A stretch of DNA of 60,939 bases from Treponema sp. (GTDB lineage Bacteria > Spirochaetota > Spirochaetia > Treponematales > Treponemataceae): positions 1 to 60,939 of the forward strand of contig JAIKYB010000123.1 in assembly GCA_024683675.1 (NCBI GenBank), read 5' to 3'. The position numbers and the translations under genes are program-made. The notes below the pieces were generated by a model. That model saw only the letters and a list, made by a program, of their open reading frames with translations, did not search any database and was not told the origin of the DNA. Of this stretch, positions 1 to 8,364 are shown piece after piece (the stretch's first letter is position 1; each line of letters starts with the position of its first letter).

Positions 1-973
1 TGAGCATAATTTGAAAAACGTAAGCATTCAGATTCCTCTTGGAACCTTTACCTGTATAACCGGCGTTAGTGGTTCTGGTAAATCTACCCTTATGAGTGAT
101 GTAATGTATCCGGCCCTAAGTAATCGGGTTATGCGTACAAACTATGATGTAGGCGAGTGCGAAGGGGTGGAAGGCGCAGAGTTTATAGACAAGGTAATTA
201 ATATAGACCAGTCTCCAATAGGCCGTTCTCCTCGTTCTAATCCTGCAACTTATATTGGCGTTTTTGATGCTATTCGTGACCTTTATGCTAGTCTGCCTGA
301 AAGTAAGGCAAGAGGATATCAAAAAGGCCGCTTCAGCTTTAATGTAAAGGGTGGCCGCTGTGAAGCCTGTCAGGGTGCTGGAGAAAATGTTATTGAAATG
401 AACTTTTTGCCTGATGTTTATGTTCAATGTGAAGTTTGTCAGGGAAAAAGATTTAATAAGGAAACTCTTGAAGTTCAGTTTAAGGGTAAATCAATTAATG
501 ATGTTTTGAATATGTCTATTGATGAAGCCTGCGACTTTTTTGCAAGTATTCCTCATATTTCAAGAAAGCTTGAAACCTTAAAATCTGTAGGCTTAGGCTA
601 TATACAGCTGGGACAGAATGCCCTTACCCTAAGTGGTGGTGAAGCCCAGCGAGTAAAGCTTGCAAATGAACTTGCCCGTGTTTCTACGGGAAAGACACTT
701 TATATTATGGATGAACCAACAACAGGACTTCACTTTGCCGATGTAAAGCTTCTTATGGGAGTAATTCAGCGCCTTGTAGACCAGGGCAACACTGTTGTTA
801 TGATTGAACATAATCTGGATGTAATTTGTCAGGCTGATTATCTGATTGATCTGGGACCAGAAGGCGGTTTCCGCGGTGGAAATATAATTGCCACTGGAAG
901 TCCTGAAGAAGTTGCTCAGGTTGCTGAAAGCTTTACAGGGAACTTTGTTAAGCCTATGCTTGAAAAAAGGTGA
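1..973 (+). CDS. uvrA: Excinuclease ABC subunit A, C-terminal part
   Basis: UvrA is the damage-sensing ATPase of nucleotide excision repair; it loads UvrB on distorted DNA. The gene enters the window already open (reading frame from base 2, beginning E-H-N-L-K-N) and about 324 residues are visible, covering the second ABC half. Visible motifs are the Walker [11 protein letters not shown], a zinc finger of two CxxC pairs (CEAC and CEVC, bases about 360-445), the ABC signature TLSGGEAQR and the Walker [12 protein letters not shown]. The stop at 971-973 lies 4 bases before the proposed start of the LptD-like gene, so the two are probably co-transcribed. The N-terminal half lies outside the window. 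Confidence 0.97.
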   Translation, partial: EHNLKNVSIQIPLGTFTCITGVSGSGKSTLMSDVMYPALSNRVMRTNYDVGECEGVEGAEFIDKVINIDQSPIGRSPRSNPATYIGVFDAIRDLYASLPESKARGYQKGRFSFNVKGGRCEACQGAGENVIEMNFLPDVYVQCEVCQGKRFNKETLEVQFKGKSINDVLNMSIDEACDFFASIPHISRKLETLKSVGLGYIQLGQNALTLSGGEAQRVKLANELARVSTGKTLYIMDEPTTGLHFADVKLLMGVIQRLVDQGNTVVMIEHNLDVICQADYLIDLGPEGGFRGGNIIATGSPEEVAQVAESFTGNFVKPMLEKR

Positions 974-977
974 TTTT

Positions 978-3900
978 GTGAACAAAAAGCTTCTTCTTGC
1001 TCTAACTTCTATTTTTCTCACATTTTGTCCTCTTTTTGCTGAAGAAGAGGTTGAAGTTACAACTATCACAATAAGCAATGCAAGGGAAACTAATTATAAA
1101 AAATCAGAAGAAACCGGAAATGACACAATTGTCCTTGAAGGTTCTGTAGAGCTTTCTGTTACTAAGGGCTCTACCAGTTCTGAGATTAAAGCAGACAGAA
1201 TTACTTATGACAGAAAAACAGAAATGCTTTATGCAGAAGGAAATGTAGAAATTGTAACAAAAACTTCTTCTTCCGGTGGTGAAACTACCACAGCAAACTC
1301 TCTCTTACTTAACACTTCTACTCTGGAGGGAGTATTCGACGATGGGCGCGTAGTTCAGACCCAGTCAGATGCCTTAAATCTGCCTAGTGGTTCTACTCTT
1401 ATTGTATTTTCAGATCTTATGGGTAAGGGTAGCGATAATGTAATTTCTTTCAAGGATTCAAGTCTTACCTTCTGTGATGATGAGGACCCCCACTGGCATA
1501 TTGACGCTACAAGAACCTGGCTTCTACCGGGTGGTGAATTTGCTTTTTTTAATGCTTTACTTTATGTAGGTTCTGTTCCGGTTATGTATTTTCCGGCCTT
1601 TTATTATCCAAAGGATGAAATTATTTTTAATCCGGTTTTTTCTTATCGTAAAAGGGAAGGTTATTCTATTCAAACTACAGCTTATGCTTATGGAAGAAAG
1701 CCTTTGAACAGTTCAAGCTCCACCTCATCCTCATCTTCTTCTACAGATACCTCAACTTCTGCAGAATCTCTTAAGGCTCTTTACAACTTTATGAAGCCTA
1801 CAAGTCTAAAGGAACAAAAGCTAGAAGGTATAGTTCTTCATAATCTTGATGAAGATTATACCGGAAATACTTCAAATTACCTGAAGGTGATGGGAGACTG
1901 GTATTCAAATCTTGGTATTATGGCCGGTTTGGACGGAAGTTTTCAGCCTTCAACAACTTATTTAACAAATCTTGCCTTTAATGCCTACCTGGGCTTTAGT
2001 AATACAATCTTTTTGGATAGTACTAGTGGTGATTACTTTCCTTTTTCTTCTACTGGCGTTACTTATCAGGATGAGTCTACATTTCTGGGACTTACTTTGC
2101 CTTTCCGTTATGGAGCGAATATTAATTTAACTCTTTCCAAGCCTTTTAGATTTACCTTATCTATGCCAATTTATTCTGACCCATATTTTGCCTATGATTT
2201 TAAGAATAACCGAAGCGAAAATATGGATTGGATTTCTTATATGCTGGACAATACTTCTGAGGATGATGATGAGGTTACAATTTCAGAAGTTTCTTCTCTT
2301 ACCTGGCAGATGACATCTTCTGTTAGTCCAACTTTGCCTTCCATAATTAAGCCTTATATTTCATCAATTTCTGCATCTCTTAATTCATCTGTAAACATAT
2401 CTTCAATGTCAACAACTTTTTCATATACAGATTCTTCAACAAACGAAAAGGTTTACACCTACGACACTGAAAAATACGAAAGCTCCTGGACCTCTTATAC
2501 TCCTAGAAAGAAGTTTTATTATCCATCTCTTGTAACTCCGGCAACCTTTTCATTTTCAATGAGTGGAACTCTTTTTTCCTGGCCTATTAAGGCAAGTTCT
2601 ACTTCAACTCCATCTTATGTAGTATCTCCTAATAAACCCGATGCTTTAAAAACCGAAGCTGAGCTTGAAGCAGATCGCTTAAAGCGAGAAGAAGAGGCAA
2701 AAAAGGCTTCAGAAGATGTTGAAGAAAGCGAAGACACTGAACAAGATTCTGAACTTGCCCTGACAGAAGAAGCTGATGAAGAGGAGTCCGAAGAATCTGA
2801 AGAGGAAGAAGGTTTTAATTTCTTTTTGCCTTCTTTAGATTATACAGCTTCAAAGGAAAGCGTGGCAGACGGGGTTACCTACAACCTTACATATTCTGCT
2901 GCAGCTAATTTTACCAGTCAGCTTGCTTATGCCTCTTCTCATTTGAAAACTTCAAATGATTTTGACTGGGCTAATTACCGCTCCTTTATGTATACCTTAA
3001 AAACTCCTGTTTCCTTAGCAAGTAATTTTAACTATGGGGGCTCTTTCTTTTCAGTTGTAAATAAGCTTTCTTATAGTCCAATTTACCAGAAGCACCCATA
3101 TATTTCTTATGATGAAGACACCGGAGGTTATACAGAAGCTTCTGCAAACAGCCTTGTACTTGCCGACTATAAAGCCGAAAGTCAGGATATCGTAAATACA
3201 AATTCAATTACCTTAAAGCCTTTGTATTATCTGGATTTCCTTTCTGATTCTTCTGTTTCCTGGAATTCAACAATTAAACTTTATAGACGGGAATTTTCAG
3301 GTGATGCTGATACTCCTGACTGGGAATATTATGGAGTTGACTGGGAGGATGACGACTGTATAACAGTAAACTCTCTTTCTGCTGTTGTAAGTGCCGCTGA
3401 ATTTGAAAAGAAACTTACTCAATCACTCAGCTTTACGGCAATAATGCCACCTTTATTAAGACAGTATACTGCAACCTTAAGTCTTGGCTTTCCTTTTGTA
3501 ACAGCAACTTTAAGTACAGGTTATCAGGAAACTACTCATGAAGATGTTGATAAAGAAGAAAAATGGAAAAAATCTCCATTAAGTCAGACCTTTACTTTTT
3601 CTTTACCACTTTCAACCTTTAATTCAAGCTTTACTTCTACTATAAAACTGACAGAATCTTTTTCTTATAATCTGGAAGATGATAATGCTGACAGCTTGAA
3701 ATTTACTGCTTCCTGGACTTCCTTCCAGCTTTCTTATATTATGTCTTACACTTATGGCTATGATTTTGATGATGGCTGGACTGTTAGAACAGAAAAAGAA
3801 TTCCTTCCATATTCACTTTCTGTTTCTTATTCGCCTTCAACAAAAACCTATTATAAATGGTCCAATAGAATTTCAGTTGCTCCAGGTCTTTCAACAAGCA

Positions 3901-4358
3901 TTACAGCTGACTTACTTAGACCTACAAACTCATATTTCCTTTTTTCACCTTCAATTACCTTTAAGATTGCAGAATTTCTGGACTTAACCTTTTCTTCTAC
4001 CTCAAGAAACTCTGTTTTGTACTGGTATTTTAAGAATGGAGATGGTGACTTCTATAGTGAATGGGGCGGTTTCCCTGGCAATATATTAAAAGACCTTATA
4101 GATTCCTTTAGATTTGATGACGAATCAAAAAGAGAAAGCTCCGGCTTTAAGTTAAAATCCTTAAATATGAAGATTTCACATGACCTTCATGACTGGACCT
4201 TTAATTTTACTTTAAAAGTAGAACCTCGTCTGGTTACTGAAAATAATAAAAAGAGATATGACTTCAACCCTTATATAACTCTGGGCATTGTCTGGAATCC
4301 TATGGAAAGTATGAAAACTTCTATTATCGATGAATACGGAGAATGGTCTCTTGAATAG
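978..4358 (+). CDS. lptD: LptD-like outer-membrane assembly protein
   Basis: Predicted 1126-residue outer-membrane protein of the LptD/OstA family, which inserts LPS or related glycolipid into the outer leaflet. I chose the GTG at 978: it is preceded by AAAAAAGG with good spacing and gives a clean signal peptide (MNKKLLLALTSIFLTF..., cut near LFA-EEE). The in-frame ATG at 888 would put a basic stretch inside uvrA. After the signal comes an OstA-type domain of beta repeats (A-D-x-I-T-Y, A-E-G-N-V-E), then PHWHIDA and VPVMYFPAFYYP, typical of the start of the LptD barrel. The rest is aromatic and serine/threonine rich, as in a barrel. A serine run (about bases 1710-1760) and a Glu-rich stretch (about 2680-2815) are probably loops. 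From memory, T. pallidum also has an LptD orthologue next to uvrA. The substrate in Treponema is uncertain. Confidence 0.85.
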   Translation: MNKKLLLALTSIFLTFCPLFAEEEVEVTTITISNARETNYKKSEETGNDTIVLEGSVELSVTKGSTSSEIKADRITYDRKTEMLYAEGNVEIVTKTSSSGGETTTANSLLLNTSTLEGVFDDGRVVQTQSDALNLPSGSTLIVFSDLMGKGSDNVISFKDSSLTFCDDEDPHWHIDATRTWLLPGGEFAFFNALLYVGSVPVMYFPAFYYPKDEIIFNPVFSYRKREGYSIQTTAYAYGRKPLNSSSSTSSSSSSTDTSTSAESLKALYNFMKPTSLKEQKLEGIVLHNLDEDYTGNTSNYLKVMGDWYSNLGIMAGLDGSFQPSTTYLTNLAFNAYLGFSNTIFLDSTSGDYFPFSSTGVTYQDESTFLGLTLPFRYGANINLTLSKPFRFTLSMPIYSDPYFAYDFKNNRSENMDWISYMLDNTSEDDDEVTISEVSSLTWQMTSSVSPTLPSIIKPYISSISASLNSSVNISSMSTTFSYTDSSTNEKVYTYDTEKYESSWTSYTPRKKFYYPSLVTPATFSFSMSGTLFSWPIKASSTSTPSYVVSPNKPDALKTEAELEADRLKREEEAKKASEDVEESEDTEQDSELALTEEADEEESEESEEEEGFNFFLPSLDYTASKESVADGVTYNLTYSAAANFTSQLAYASSHLKTSNDFDWANYRSFMYTLKTPVSLASNFNYGGSFFSVVNKLSYSPIYQKHPYISYDEDTGGYTEASANSLVLADYKAESQDIVNTNSITLKPLYYLDFLSDSSVSWNSTIKLYRREFSGDADTPDWEYYGVDWEDDDCITVNSLSAVVSAAEFEKKLTQSLSFTAIMPPLLRQYTATLSLGFPFVTATLSTGYQETTHEDVDKEEKWKKSPLSQTFTFSLPLSTFNSSFTSTIKLTESFSYNLEDDNADSLKFTASWTSFQLSYIMSYTYGYDFDDGWTVRTEKEFLPYSLSVSYSPSTKTYYKWSNRISVAPGLSTSITADLLRPTNSYFLFSPSITFKIAEFLDLTFSSTSRNSVLYWYFKNGDGDFYSEWGGFPGNILKDLIDSFRFDDESKRESSGFKLKSLNMKISHDLHDWTFNFTLKVEPRLVTENNKKRYDFNPYITLGIVWNPMESMKTSIIDEYGEWSLE

Positions 4359-4359
4359 A

Positions 4360-4388
4360 TTGACAATTAAAGTTTGATAAAAGATAAT
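4360..4388 (+). promoter_or_regulatory. Sigma70-type promoter of the phoH operon
   Basis: TTGACA at 4360-4365 is followed after exactly 17 bases by GATAAT at 4383-4388, close to consensus at both boxes. Transcription should begin near 4395, which leaves a leader of only about 9 bases containing the GAGG just ahead of the TTG start at 4404. The -35 box begins two bases after the lptD stop, so this promoter separates phoH from uvrA-lptD. Confidence 0.75.
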
Positions 4389-4403
4389 AGATGTGAGGCT
4401 TAG

Positions 4404-5345
4404 TTGGACGAATATACGATAATAGTTCCTGATAATGAGGTTTTGTCCTGTATATGCGGAACTAATGATAGAAATTTACAGCTCATTGAAGATCATCTTG
4501 GTGTTCCTGTTTTTACACGAGGAAACGAAATTTCTGTAGAAAATAATAATCCCGAAATCTGTCAGAAATTTCAGTTTATCGTAGACCGTGTTATAGATGA
4601 AATAAAAGCAGGTGGACGCGACTGTGAAGATGTAATTCATACTGTCTTGAATACTAAAAAAAGGGCTTCTACAGAAGAAATGGTAATTATGATTCCTGGT
4701 GCCCTGCGCCGGGTTTACCCAAGAAGTCAAAATCAGGCTGAATATATTGATATGCTGCAGAATAAGGATATGGTTTTTTGTACCGGTTCTGCAGGAAGCG
4801 GAAAAACATATCTTGCAGTTGCAGAAGCTTTACGTCTTATCCTTTCTCATAAAAAAAATAAACTGATTATTACGAGGCCTGTTGTAGAAGCAGGAGAAAA
4901 TCTTGGTTTCCTTCCTGGTAATCTTGAAGATAAAATAGATCCATATTTGCGTCCTTTAAGAGATGCAATGGAAGCAATTTTACCTGTAGAAAGTGTAAAA
5001 AGACTTTTTGATGCTGGAATTATAGAAGTTGCTCCTCTTGCTTATATGAGGGGGCGAACACTGAATAACTGTGTCGTAATTCTTGATGAGGCACAAAATG
5101 CCACTTATGCACAGATAAAAATGTTTTTGACCAGAATGGGTGAAAATTCTAAAATGTATATCACAGGAGATCCTACTCAGGTAGATCTTCCTAAAAAAAC
5201 AGCCTCCGGGTTAATGCATTCAATTGAGATTTTGTATAAAATAGATGATATTGGTTTTATGGAGCTTACTTCGGAAGACGTTGTCCGCAACGGCTTGGTT
5301 AAAAAAATAGTAAGGGCTTATGAAAATGAAAAAGAACAATTCTAA
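4404..5345 (+). CDS. phoH: PhoH family ATPase (YbeZ-like)
   Basis: 313-residue cytoplasmic P-loop protein of the PhoH/YbeZ family, linked to RNA metabolism and usually encoded beside ybeY, as here. The N-terminal 100 residues look KH-like (SCICGTNDRNLQLIEDHLG). The ATPase part follows with Walker A GSAGSGKTYLAVAEAL, then ITRPVVEAGENLGFLPG and Walker B VVILDEAQN, with ITGDPTQVDLP after it. Length is normal for the family. The start is a TTG preceded by GTGAGG; the first ATG lies far downstream, inside the conserved region. It overlaps the next gene by about 20 bases, so translation is probably coupled. Confidence 0.93.
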   Translation: MDEYTIIVPDNEVLSCICGTNDRNLQLIEDHLGVPVFTRGNEISVENNNPEICQKFQFIVDRVIDEIKAGGRDCEDVIHTVLNTKKRASTEEMVIMIPGALRRVYPRSQNQAEYIDMLQNKDMVFCTGSAGSGKTYLAVAEALRLILSHKKNKLIITRPVVEAGENLGFLPGNLEDKIDPYLRPLRDAMEAILPVESVKRLFDAGIIEVAPLAYMRGRTLNNCVVILDEAQNATYAQIKMFLTRMGENSKMYITGDPTQVDLPKKTASGLMHSIEILYKIDDIGFMELTSEDVVRNGLVKKIVRAYENEKEQF

Positions 5346-7110
5346 AAAGGGTAACGAAAAGAATGCCTTTGTGGCAGGAATGGAAACTCTTGGAAATTAT
5401 GTAAAAGAAAAATATCAGTTTTTACTTCTTATGCTTGCTGGTATTCTGGTCGTATCTGCTTTGTGCTTTATTAAAATAAGCACTGCACAGACAATAGCAT
5501 CTTTTTCTATTTATGATTTTGAAATAGGACAGATTGCAGACAGAACAATTATTGCAGACAGAACTCTTTCTCCTGATGATTTTGACCCGGTTTCAATTCA
5601 GAAGGGTGAAAAAATTATTAAAAAGGGCTTTGCAATTACAGAAGATGCCTATGCAAAATTAAAGAAAATGTCTTCTTCTCCTGTTTATATTGATTACAGG
5701 GCCTTTGCAAATAATGAACTCTACATTCTGCTTATAGCTCTTGTATGGTACCTTTTATATACCTTTGTACCAATGAAAAGAACAATGCTTTTTAGGGAGC
5801 ATTTCTTAAATGTAGTTTTCTTTGTTTTTGTATATGCAATGACAGCCTTTTGTGGGAAACTCAGCATTTTTTCTTCTCCCTATGCAGTTTGTATAGTTAT
5901 ACCTTCTGCTCTGGTAATTATGCTTGTAACAATTTTGTACGGCAACTTTTCTGCTGAGTTGTTTTCCTTTATTTTGTCTTTAGGTGTACTAAATGCAAGC
6001 AACTGGCAGCTTCCAACCTTTATTTTCACTCTTTTTATCTGCCTCTTCTCATCTGTTCTTGTAAGAAAAATTGAGCGCAGGTTGGATTTAGTTTTTGCCT
6101 CCATTATATTAGCCCTGCTTGAAATGGTTTTAATCCTTTTAATCATGGTTATTTTTAATGAAAACTTCACAGATTTGCCAAAACTGCTGGTGGGAATTGC
6201 AATCAACGGCTTCCTTTCTGGTATTTTAACACTGGGATTTTTAACTCCTCTGGAAATCCTGCTAAATACAGCTTCGGTTTTCCGCCTTATGGATTTAAGT
6301 GACCTTAATACTCCTCTTATGAGAAAAATGCTGGTAAGTGCAGGTGGAACCTATAATCATTCTATGATGGTTGCCCAGCTTGCAGAAAATGCCTGCCGTT
6401 CTATTGGAGCTAATGCTCTTATTGCCCGTGTTGGAGCTTACTATCATGATATTGGTAAGATTGAACAGCCAGAATATTTTGTTGAAAATCAAAAGGGGCA
6501 GAATAAGCACGATAATATTTCTCCGACTCTTTCTGCTTCAGTTATTAAGAGTCACGTACGTAAGGGAGTTGAAAAGGCCCGTCAAATGCACCTGCCTGAA
6601 GTTATTATTGACATAATTGCAGAGCATCATGGTAATAGCGTAATTGCATATTTTTATAATGAAGCAAAGGAAAAGGATCCAAGTCTTTCTCCGGAAGATT
6701 TTTCTTATCCGGGACATCCTCCTACATCAAGGGAATCTGCTGTTGTAATGCTTGCTGATACAGTTGAGGCTGCCTGTCATACTTTGGAAAATCCTTCAGT
6801 TCCTCGTCTTGAAAAGTTTATTACAACTTTGATAAATGGAAAGGTGGAGCATAAGCAGCTTGATAACTGTGGTCTTACCTTTACTGATGTTTCAAAAATA
6901 AAAGAAGCCTTTGTTCAGGTTCTGGCCGGCTACTATCATACAAGAATTGAATATCCAGACCAGAAGGATCCTGCTGAAGAAGCTAAGGAAAGCAAGGAAG
7001 CCAAGGATACAAAGGATGTAAAAGAGGCCAAGACTTCAGAAGTAAAAAGAACAGAAGCAAAGGGGTCTGAAGTAAAAAGCCCTGGAGTGGAGAAAAAAGA
7101 TGGCAAATAG
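5326..7110 (+). CDS. 7TM-HD phosphodiesterase (PgpH-like)
   Basis: Membrane protein of the 7TM-HD family, whose known members (Listeria PgpH) hydrolyse cyclic di-AMP. One hydrophobic segment near residues 30-50 is followed by a short external stretch, about six clustered membrane segments (residues about 125-310), then a cytoplasmic HD domain with YNHSMMVAQLAENA, YYHDIGKIEQP and AEHHGN as metal ligands. The external part is only about 75 residues, much shorter than in Listeria. The C-terminus ends in a Lys/Glu/Ala-rich tail (about bases 6955-7100). ATG at 5326 is 9 bases from TAAGGG; ATG at 5320 is also possible. Substrate is inferred from family. Confidence 0.88.
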   Translation: MKKNNSKKGNEKNAFVAGMETLGNYVKEKYQFLLLMLAGILVVSALCFIKISTAQTIASFSIYDFEIGQIADRTIIADRTLSPDDFDPVSIQKGEKIIKKGFAITEDAYAKLKKMSSSPVYIDYRAFANNELYILLIALVWYLLYTFVPMKRTMLFREHFLNVVFFVFVYAMTAFCGKLSIFSSPYAVCIVIPSALVIMLVTILYGNFSAELFSFILSLGVLNASNWQLPTFIFTLFICLFSSVLVRKIERRLDLVFASIILALLEMVLILLIMVIFNENFTDLPKLLVGIAINGFLSGILTLGFLTPLEILLNTASVFRLMDLSDLNTPLMRKMLVSAGGTYNHSMMVAQLAENACRSIGANALIARVGAYYHDIGKIEQPEYFVENQKGQNKHDNISPTLSASVIKSHVRKGVEKARQMHLPEVIIDIIAEHHGNSVIAYFYNEAKEKDPSLSPEDFSYPGHPPTSRESAVVMLADTVEAACHTLENPSVPRLEKFITTLINGKVEHKQLDNCGLTFTDVSKIKEAFVQVLAGYYHTRIEYPDQKDPAEEAKESKEAKDTKDVKEAKTSEVKRTEAKGSEVKSPGVEKKDGK

Positions 7111-7579
7111 AATACTTATCAGTATGTATGATGAAATGCAGGCTCCTGTTTGGTTTGATAAGCTGGAGCCTTTTGTACAGACTGCTATGAAGACTTTGGG
7201 CTTTGATGGTCAGGAAATCTCTATTCTTTTATGTAATGATGAATATATCCGTGAATTAAATAATGCCTATCGCGGAATAGATAGTCCTACAGATGTTCTT
7301 TCCTTTGAAAATGATGAAGAGTATCAGGATGAAGAAGGCAGCTGGAAGTGCATAGGAGATATTGCTATAAGTCTGGATACACTTCCTGTAAATGCTGAAT
7401 ACTTTCAGGTTTCAATAAACAATGAGATGAAAAGACTTATTGTTCATGGCCTGCTTCATTTGAATGGTATGGACCATGGAGAAGAGCATATTGAAAAGGG
7501 CAAAGAGCCTGAATGCGAAATGCTTAAGCTGCAGGAAGAAACACTTTTAAAGTTAAAGGATGAAATAATTATCAAATGA
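7100..7579 (+). CDS. ybeY: Endoribonuclease YbeY (rRNA maturation)
   Basis: 159-residue metal-dependent RNase needed for 16S rRNA 3' end maturation and ribosome quality control. The family signature HGxLHLxGxDH is intact as VHGLLHLNGMDHGEEH, supplying the three zinc-binding histidines. YRGIDSPTDVLSFEN is the conserved segment upstream of it. The gene overlaps the HD gene by 11 bases and the CBS gene by 4 (ATGA). Its place downstream of phoH matches the ybeZ-ybeY pair of many bacteria and supports a joint role in RNA processing. Confidence 0.96.
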   Translation: MANRILISMYDEMQAPVWFDKLEPFVQTAMKTLGFDGQEISILLCNDEYIRELNNAYRGIDSPTDVLSFENDEEYQDEEGSWKCIGDIAISLDTLPVNAEYFQVSINNEMKRLIVHGLLHLNGMDHGEEHIEKGKEPECEMLKLQEETLLKLKDEIIIK

Positions 7580-8364
7580 GTTTGTTTAAGAAAAAAAAGA
7601 AGACTTCTGCTTCAGAAGAAATTGATACTGTCCAACAGGAAATATTAAACGAAGAAAAAAAAGATATGATTCAGGGGGTAGAGGACCTTTCAAAAACTTC
7701 TGTAAAAGAGGTTATGGTTCCTCGTATCGATATAGATTTTATAGCCTCTGATATTAATCAGGAAGAGCTTTTTGCAAGCATCTTGAACAGCGGACATTCC
7801 AGACTTCCTGTTTATACAGATTCTATTGATAATGTAATTGGTGTTCTTTATGTAAAAGATATAATCAAGTATATGGCAGAAAAGAAGGACATTGATTTAC
7901 AGAAAATTGTCCGTAAGGCCTATTTTGTTCCTGAAACAAAAAGAATTGATACGCTGCTTCGTGAATTTAAGCGCCGCCATTTGCATATTGCAATTGCTAT
8001 AGACGAATATGGTGGAATATCAGGTCTTGTTACCATGGAAGATATTATTGAAGAAATTGTTGGCGATATTCAGGATGAATTTGATAAGGAACAGGAAGAT
8101 ATTCTGAAAATCTCTGATAATGTCTGGATTTGTGATGCCCGGGTAAATCTGGGGGATTTAAATGAAGCTCTGGGAACAGCCTTCCCTGATGAAGATTTTG
8201 ACAGCCTTGGCGGATTTGTATTTGATTTATTTGGTAAAGTGCCTGTAAAATATGAAAAAGCCACCTGGAATAATTTTGATTTTATTATTCAGGATATGGA
8301 AGGTCATCGTATAAATTACGTGAAAGTAATAAAAAATCTAGAGGATGAAGAAGCTGATGAGTAA
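7576..8364 (+). CDS. CBS-domain protein of the CorC/TlyC family
   Basis: 262-residue protein with a tandem CBS pair (about residues 45-165; SVKEVMVPRIDIDFIASD begins the first) and a C-terminal CorC/HlyC domain (GGFVFDLFGKVP). No membrane segments are visible, so it resembles soluble CorC rather than the membrane-anchored CNNM-like forms. CBS pairs bind adenine nucleotides. Family members act in magnesium/cobalt export or are labelled hemolysin C; the hemolysin name should not be taken as function here. Same operon as ybeY, as in E. coli (ybeZ-ybeY-ybeX/corC). Confidence 0.88.
   Translation: MSLFKKKKKTSASEEIDTVQQEILNEEKKDMIQGVEDLSKTSVKEVMVPRIDIDFIASDINQEELFASILNSGHSRLPVYTDSIDNVIGVLYVKDIIKYMAEKKDIDLQKIVRKAYFVPETKRIDTLLREFKRRHLHIAIAIDEYGGISGLVTMEDIIEEIVGDIQDEFDKEQEDILKISDNVWICDARVNLGDLNEALGTAFPDEDFDSLGGFVFDLFGKVPVKYEKATWNNFDFIIQDMEGHRINYVKVIKNLEDEEADE

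Noticed and set aside
888-977. Upstream extension of the LptD-like gene to ATG 888
   Set aside because: It would overlap uvrA by 86 bases and bury the signal peptide; GTG 978 has a good ribosome site.
1710-1760. Serine-codon run in lptD as a phase-variable repeat
   Set aside because: The codons are mixed (TCA, TCC, TCT, AGC) rather than a uniform short repeat, so slippage is unlikely.
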